Below are positions 59,221 through 64,000 of a stretch of 64,000 bases of DNA, piece after piece. Within the stretch, counting starts at the first letter, position 1. Each line of letters opens with the position of its first letter. The notes under the pieces were generated by a model that saw nothing but the letters and a program-made list of their open reading frames with translations, was not told where the DNA came from and did no database searches. The position numbers and the translations under genes were made by a program. The stretch comes from Rhabditoides inermis (lineage: Eukaryota > Nematoda > Chromadorea > Rhabditida > Rhabditidae): NCBI GenBank assembly GCA_963966185.1, contig CAWZYM010000217.1:844501-908500 (forward strand). Reading direction: 5' to 3'.

Positions 59221-60085
59221 ATGGACGACCGTCCCTTGAGAAGAAGTGGTCGATCCCTAACTCCAAATAAGCGAGTTTTCGATGAAGGTGAGTGATTTGT
59301 GTTTGTTTGTGTTGTTTGTTTGATTCCTTTGATTTTTAATTTTTAATTTATTTTTTAGGCTTGTTCATTTTCGGTGAAGATATTTCGGAACCCAACCTGT
59401 CATTGAGACGGAAGGAAAAATCAGCGAAGAAAGGTGCGTTTATTGGTGTATTTCATGAGTGAAACCTATCCATTTCAGGTCTGGATTTCGGAAGAGCGGT
59501 AGATGTCGCTCGTCGGGCAATCGAAAGATGTCCCCTTGTCAAAGGTGAATAAATTTATTCAGTTAATTTGATTAACTTTTTTCCTACTAAACGTACACAA
59601 ATTAGGTGTTCGACAGTTATTATTATACAAAATATAAAGTGTGTTATAAAATGATTATTTTTCATTTTGATGTTTTAGGAAAACAGCGGCTATCTCGCGT
59701 GCCGGAAAAAGCAATGCAAATGGCAAATAGCAAGAAGGACGTCGCGCAACACCAGCTGACTCCGCTGAATGACCAGCAGTATGGAGACGAGGAGGAGGAG
59801 ATGGGCAGAACACTCGAACAAGTATCGCCTGATCGCACTCAACAAGGTGAGGCTGCACTCTTTCAATTTACCTTGTGTTTTCGATGATTTGAATTTTACT
59901 TGTGATTATGTGATTGTCATTCAGTGTTCGTCGCGCAAGCATCCGTCTCGCGGCCGCCGGTACCCGTCCGGAAGCAAGGAGCACCACATGGGCAGGCTCT
60001 TGTCCAACATCCTCAACGCCAACAGCACCAGCTGACTCCGTTTTCAGTGATGAGATTTCGTATTGCGTTTATGATGTTCTGTTAG
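59221..60085 (+). CDS. Five-exon ORF carried inside the DNA transposon (178 aa), unrecognised
   Basis: Exons 59221-59287, 59359-59433, 59479-59544, 59679-59846 and 59925-60085 join to exactly 179 codons, and all four introns are in phase 1. The sequence begins MDDRPLRRSGRSLTPNKRVF and contains GLDFGRAVDVARRAIERCPL. A basic, Gln/Pro-rich C-terminus ends RFRIAFMMFC. No DDE, zinc finger or other transposase motif is visible. Exon 5 is also open in another frame (HPSRGRRYPSGSKEHHMGRL), reachable by a different donor, so the C-terminus is uncertain. It may be a captured host gene, an accessory protein, or the eroded end of a transposase. Confidence 0.5.
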
Positions 60086-60127
60086 TATAGCTTTAATGAA
60101 GTAAGAGAAAGGAGAATGCGGCGAGGA

Positions 60128-60397
60128 TCGCAGCTGGGAGACAAGGTGAGTGCCGGGAGAGAGAGAGAGAGAGAGAGAGAGATAGGGGGAGGAGGGTTGT
60201 ATGTAGCGTATTTCGATTGAATCATGTTCTGAGGTTACTGTACTTTGAATTGGTTACGGTATGGTAATGTGAATATGTCAGGTCGTCCAGACTGATGTGA
60301 TTCGCGATTGCGGCAAGAAACACCACCAGTGACGGCGCAGGATGACTGGCGCTCACTGTGCCTTTTCCAATCGCAGCTGGGAGACAAGGTGAGTGCC

Positions 60398-60432
<35 letters not shown>

Positions 60433-60535
60433 GGGGAGGAGGGTTGTATGTAGCGAATCATGTTCTGAGGTTACTGTACTTTGAATTGGTTACGGTATGG
60501 TAATGTGAATATGTCAGGTCGTCCAGACTGATGTG
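60128..60535 (+). repeat. 245-bp direct duplication inside the transposon
   Basis: The block tcgcagctgggagacaagg with a following (GA)n tract, ggaggagggttgtatgtagc and ggtcgtccagactgatgtga occurs at 60128-60300 and again at 60373-60535, 245 bp apart. Each copy has a donor-like gtgagtgccg and an acceptor-like tgtcagg, so it may duplicate one exon-intron unit. Confidence 0.85.
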
Positions 60536-61962
60536 AAATGCGACTGTGGCGAGCAGGAGAGCAGGAGAGAAGAGAGCAAAAGCTATACAGAACAGAATAT
60601 CATAATCGCATTCACCATTTTTGTTTAGCTTAATTTATATATTGTTTCGTTTTTATACACTAGTTTGTTTTTCCCAAATGTGCCATTAATCCCAATTACG
60701 ATATTTATTTATTGTATCATTACGGTTGTTGGTCATCACCGATTATTATCGCTGATTGTTACAATATTCAAGTTTTTTTACTAGGCTTACCACTACTGTC
60801 ACTTGTTTGTTATTCCCGAGATTGTGCCATCACCTTAAAACTACTGATTTCAATAAATATGATGAATTATCAGTTGACTTACAATACTAACAATGTATTA
60901 CGATAACCTGTATCACTCGCACATTTCATAAATATGCAATCATATTGATGTTTTTAATACAAATTCACGACACATATTGTTTTCACATAATTTTTTGATG
61001 TTCTGCTATACATTTGCAGTTCCGTACTGTATTTTGCAGTACCGTACTATATTTTGCAGTTCCGTTACAATTATGCAACGGAACAGCAAGATTTTGACCG
61101 GAATGCTGTTCCGTCACTCTCTGCAGTTCCGTGTTCCTGCGGGTCCGTAATACGGCCCGTGCCCTCGCTCGTCGCCTGCTGCGGATGGATCTCCCGTTCC
61201 TGCCTAGTGACGAAGGCTCGCCAAGCCATTGGTGCTTTGGTGCGAACTATGAGGAAGTGGGCTCCTCGAAGCGCCCTCGAGAAAGTGTACAAGGCGTGTA
61301 TTGAGCCAGGACTGCTATACGCAGCAGAAGGATGGTTTCCTGCAAACGAGACGGACAGGGCAAGACTCGAAAGAGTGAATGTGCATGCAGCGAGGCTGGT
61401 GCAGAATGATTTCACGTCATCGGATGACCGAGTGCTAGAGAAGGCCAAGTGGAATACGGTAAAGAAGACCGTGAGCGAGAGAAGGAGGGTGCTCATGTGG
61501 AATTATGTGCACGGAGTGAGAGCCCCTCCAGATGGAATGCTGGTCCTGGTGTCGGACAGCGGAGTGAGAAGGACAGCACGCGGTGGCCACTCACTGAGAG
61601 TGATGGAGCCTGTGGTGACAAGTGCGAGATTGCACGACTACCCGGTGAACGAGTTGAGAAGGCTATGGAATGCCCTACCGGAGAAGGCTGTATTGGAGGA
61701 GACCAAACAGTCGTTCAAGCGTGCTGTCAAGAATCTGTGAATTTGTGACCGTCGGAGACGGTGTTTTATCCTACTAACAGTTGTTTTTATCGACTAGCGT
61801 GCTTATATACCACGTTGGTTGAACTAATCTAGTTCTCACAGTCGTTATAATCCAAGGCTCTGTCTTGTTTTCGGCTGAGAACAATTGGTACGGCTATATC
61901 CTCGTTACTCTCTATGAGTAGTGAGATAAACGCAATACCAACAATAAAAAAAAAAAAAAAAA

Positions 61963-63475
61963 GTTTCCTCGCTGAGTTGTCTGGCGCGTCTCAGATCATA
62001 CACCTCATCAACGAGAAGAAAGTGGTGTGTCGTATTAATTGGGATAGGAGATTGTCATGTGTGTGTTTGAGCCGCTGGTGATGCACAACTCGTTGCTGGA
62101 CCTGTTGTACCTGTACCACTGCTTCGAGAACGACCTGCCAGACTCGTACGAGGCGTGGAAGAAGTGCGTGCACCTCGCATTCCCCACCGTCATCGACACT
62201 CGCCTGCTAGCCACTACTGTACAAGAGGTGGTTGAAGAAAAAGAGAACGGTGGCAAAGGAGGCTGATTGCAGAAGCTGCGGCAACACGGAGTCTCCGACT
62301 TCTCCCTCCAGACTCTTGGAAACTACTTTGACTCGTGAGTCTTGAGATGGATTTATGAAGAATGACATGTATTTCAGTCCTTCGTCTGGTCAGATCCTTC
62401 CCTTCAAGACTCCTCTTATAACCGGTGGTGTGCACTCGCAGGGAATATTCCATGGTAGGTTTGAAATGTGTCTACTGGTAATTCTACATTCAACTTTTGA
62501 GAATAAAACACCTGATAGTGATAGCATGCTTGAGGTCGGGAGAAACCGAGAAACAGAGTGCCGAGTAAACATGTTTGTTTCAGAGGGCGAGCACTATCAC
62601 AATGCCGCATTCGATGCTCTCATGACTGGAGAGGTGTTTGTGAAGCTGGTCTACTTGTACGCATTCACCAAGTAAAAAATCCCTTCCTCTTCCGTAGATA
62701 TTGTTGTGAATGTGAACTCTGCAGGTCTGGCGGCGCGGCGGATCTGTCACGTGGATGGCCCCTTCGCAAGCTGCTGTTCGCGTGTCGGGCACAGGTGGCG
62801 AACCGGGTTCCGATTCCGCTGATCGACTTTAGCTACTGCAACCTGGCCGGAGACGACCCTTCCGGATGCCGATCCGACATGCTAGTGCTGGAGTGTATGG
62901 ACAGTCCGCTGGGACAGACTCGATGGGGCGAGTGGCTGCGGGTGGCGCGGCGCTGGCTGCGACCCTCCACTCCAGCCTCTGCCAGCCCCGTCAGCCAAGA
63001 GGAGGTGGAACGGCTCAAGAGCGAGCTACAGAGACAGTTCGGAGACTTCCGCGTCGACGCCAGGATCAGGAGTGAGTTGATGGGGACTGGGAACTATAGA
63101 TTGGATGGGAGATTACTGTGGATCTTGTTTCAGAATGCTGTGATGGTGTATGTCGCGTGGAGGTGGCTACGAACACTGCCAACACGTTCACCCGAGTGTG
63201 CTCGTATGTGTCGCAGCACGGGAGATGGAAGCTGATCGGAGGAGCGGCGACCCACGAGGAGAGACTGCATGTATCTAGGATGGACAGGAAGAAGAGGAAG
63301 GGCAGCGGACGGAAGCCCGAAACGCCCACTGCGACAGACAACCAAGGGTGAGTGCCAGACTAGGGCAGTACAAGTCTCCATTCTATGCGTGTATTCTTTC
63401 AGCGTCCTCATCACGTCTTCTCTACTCGGCGCAGTCTGCGTTGTTGTGTTTATTGCGTGGAAGATTCGAGAATAG
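61963..63475 (+). CDS. PNLDC1: PARN-family 3' exonuclease, PNLDC1-like, 3' half only
   Basis: Known members trim piRNA precursor 3' ends at the mitochondrial surface. The readable part starts directly after the LINE poly(A): FLAELSGASQIIHLINEKK, then PLVMHNSLLDLLYLYH with the third catalytic Asp, YEAWKKCVHLAFPTVIDTR, and HYHNAAFDALMTGEVFVKLV with the fourth catalytic Asp and the HxAxxDAxxTG motif. A region of about 230 residues follows (RVPIPLIDFSYCNLAGDD, TRVCSYVSQHGRWKLIGGAA). It ends in a single C-terminal membrane helix (LITSSLLGAVCVVVFIAWK) and TAG at 63473-63475. The tail helix and the lack of R3H/RRM domains favour PNLDC1 over PARN. The first half with the DxE residues is not in this window. 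The acceptor before FLAELSG would be aag preceded by a run of A, with no pyrimidine tract. The gene may be broken. Confidence 0.75.
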
Positions 63476-64000
63476 ACAACCCACTGCTCAACAGTCATTC
63501 ATGCTTTCACCCTTTAACTTTGTCGTTAACTAGAAGTGATCACTAGTACAATCATATCCGTGTAAGCAGAGCTTATATGATTTTGTAGAGATTTGTATTT
63601 GCGAGTCCCGTGTGTTGTATGTACAAAAGTGGGTATGTGATGTCGATCGGGTTTGTCTTGTCTCGCATTCGCCGTTGCCCAGTGCTCATAAATACCTTAT
63701 AAGGATTACGTGTATCTTTTGGTTTTTAATGGATTGACCTAGTCACTTGTTTCAGTAGTGGACCCGTGGACTCGTTATCTCCTGTTCACTATTTTTCAAC
63801 GTGTACATACCGTTAGTTTTAGTCACGTGGTTTTTCTTGACGTCTTGTCTCCGTCGTTACTCGCTTTCTTTCAAGTCATAGGCTATCTGACGAGGAGTGG
63901 AGTATTCGCACACCGTAACTGCTATCGTTCTCTCGCCCTACCGTAATTTACACTTTTATCAGGTAACGTGGTCGGCGATTTGGAGCAAGGATGGTTAGAG
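63476..64000. other. 3' flank of the PNLDC1-like gene
   Basis: Unique, T-rich sequence with no supported exon on either strand; no clear AATAAA was found. The next gene, if any, begins beyond the window. Confidence 0.4.

Larger units (their letters stand above)
58965..61157. mobile_element. 2193-bp DNA transposon with 8-bp target duplication and long TIRs
   Basis: The flanks are perfect 8-bp repeats CGTGCCCT (58957-58964 and 61158-61165). The ends are inverted repeats beginning GGCCGTATTACGGACCCGCA and matching over 35 of 36 bases. Subterminal copies of CGGAACTGCA and variants cluster at both ends in opposite orientation (about four each side), as expected for transposase binding. An 8-bp duplication fits hAT or a few other superfamilies; the GGCC terminus is not a textbook hAT end. 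It is inserted in the LINE. Inside lie a spliced ORF (59221-60085) and a 245-bp direct duplication (60128 and 60373). Confidence 0.88.
57960..61962 (+). mobile_element. Internally deleted LINE, split by a DNA transposon and ending in poly(A)
   Basis: Before the nested transposon a long ORF (57986 to 58964) encodes an ORF1-like protein with VVLSGVPEAPGDVPPYA, TVEWLFNTIGAEGPVVDVYR, RNLKLVFTNSHTPKYFVAAL, ALAKAHARISYDGAGLAAHN, the RRM-like pattern of non-LTR ORF1 proteins, then a Ser/Thr/Glu tail. After the transposon another frame encodes only the C-terminal end of a reverse transcriptase: ARQAIGALVRTMRKWAPRSA, VYKACIEPGLLYAAEGWF, LWNALPEKAVLEETKQSFKR, stop near 61740. The polymerase core and endonuclease are missing. 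The element ends in A17 at 61946-61962. The 5' limit is approximate and no target duplication is visible, so insertion may have accompanied a deletion. Confidence 0.8.

Overview
This window reads as nuclear DNA of a multicellular animal, most likely an invertebrate whose lineage I cannot fix from sequence alone. Evidence: spliced genes with standard-code exons, GT-AG introns that are often only about 40-60 bp, animal-specific families (IQSEC Arf-GEF, DUSP-UBL USP deubiquitinase, an RFamide-type neuropeptide precursor, a PNLDC1-type exonuclease), AATAAA signals, microsatellites, MITEs and non-LTR retrotransposons. All gene models were assembled by eye from splice sites and frame, so exon edges are approximate unless a closing frame is mentioned.

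Layout. 1-9723 is a satellite array of a 152-bp monomer (about 57 copies) with higher-order structure: a 14-monomer block repeated twice, then 5-monomer blocks. Two MITE-like DNA transposons sit inside it, one with TA and one with TTAA target duplications. From 10.4 to 20.4 kb lie three plus-strand genes: a long-chain acyl-CoA synthetase, an RS-domain protein and MOCS3. From 20.4 to 26.4 kb is a CT-rich non-coding stretch; 26.4-37.3 kb holds an IQSEC gene with large introns and a compact Sec7-PH 3' half. A 167-aa charged protein follows (37.5-38.7 kb), then a gene-poor stretch and a 63-aa RFamide-type precursor (41.2-42.0 kb).

From 44.1 to 48.2 kb is a USP4/11/15-type deubiquitinase. It is followed by a minus-strand GPI-anchored cysteine-rich protein (48.7-49.7 kb), a divergent unrecognised membrane protein locus with a LINE fragment and a tRNA-like SINE in its introns (49.8-53.3 kb), a degenerate minus-strand CK1/TTBK-like kinase (53.8-54.8 kb), a 68-aa acidic ORF and a 170-bp tandem repeat (56.4-57.1 kb).

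The last 6 kb is the most unusual part. The 3' half of a PARN-family exonuclease, probably PNLDC1 (the piRNA 3'-end trimmer), directly abuts the poly(A) tail of a LINE. That LINE is split by a 2193-bp transposon with an exact 8-bp target duplication and long terminal inverted repeats. The transposon carries its own five-exon ORF, which I cannot match to a transposase. A candidate PNLDC1 first exon lies just 5' of the composite, but the exons with the first two catalytic acidic residues are absent from the window. The genes form no evident operon or pathway; neighbours are independent housekeeping and signalling genes.
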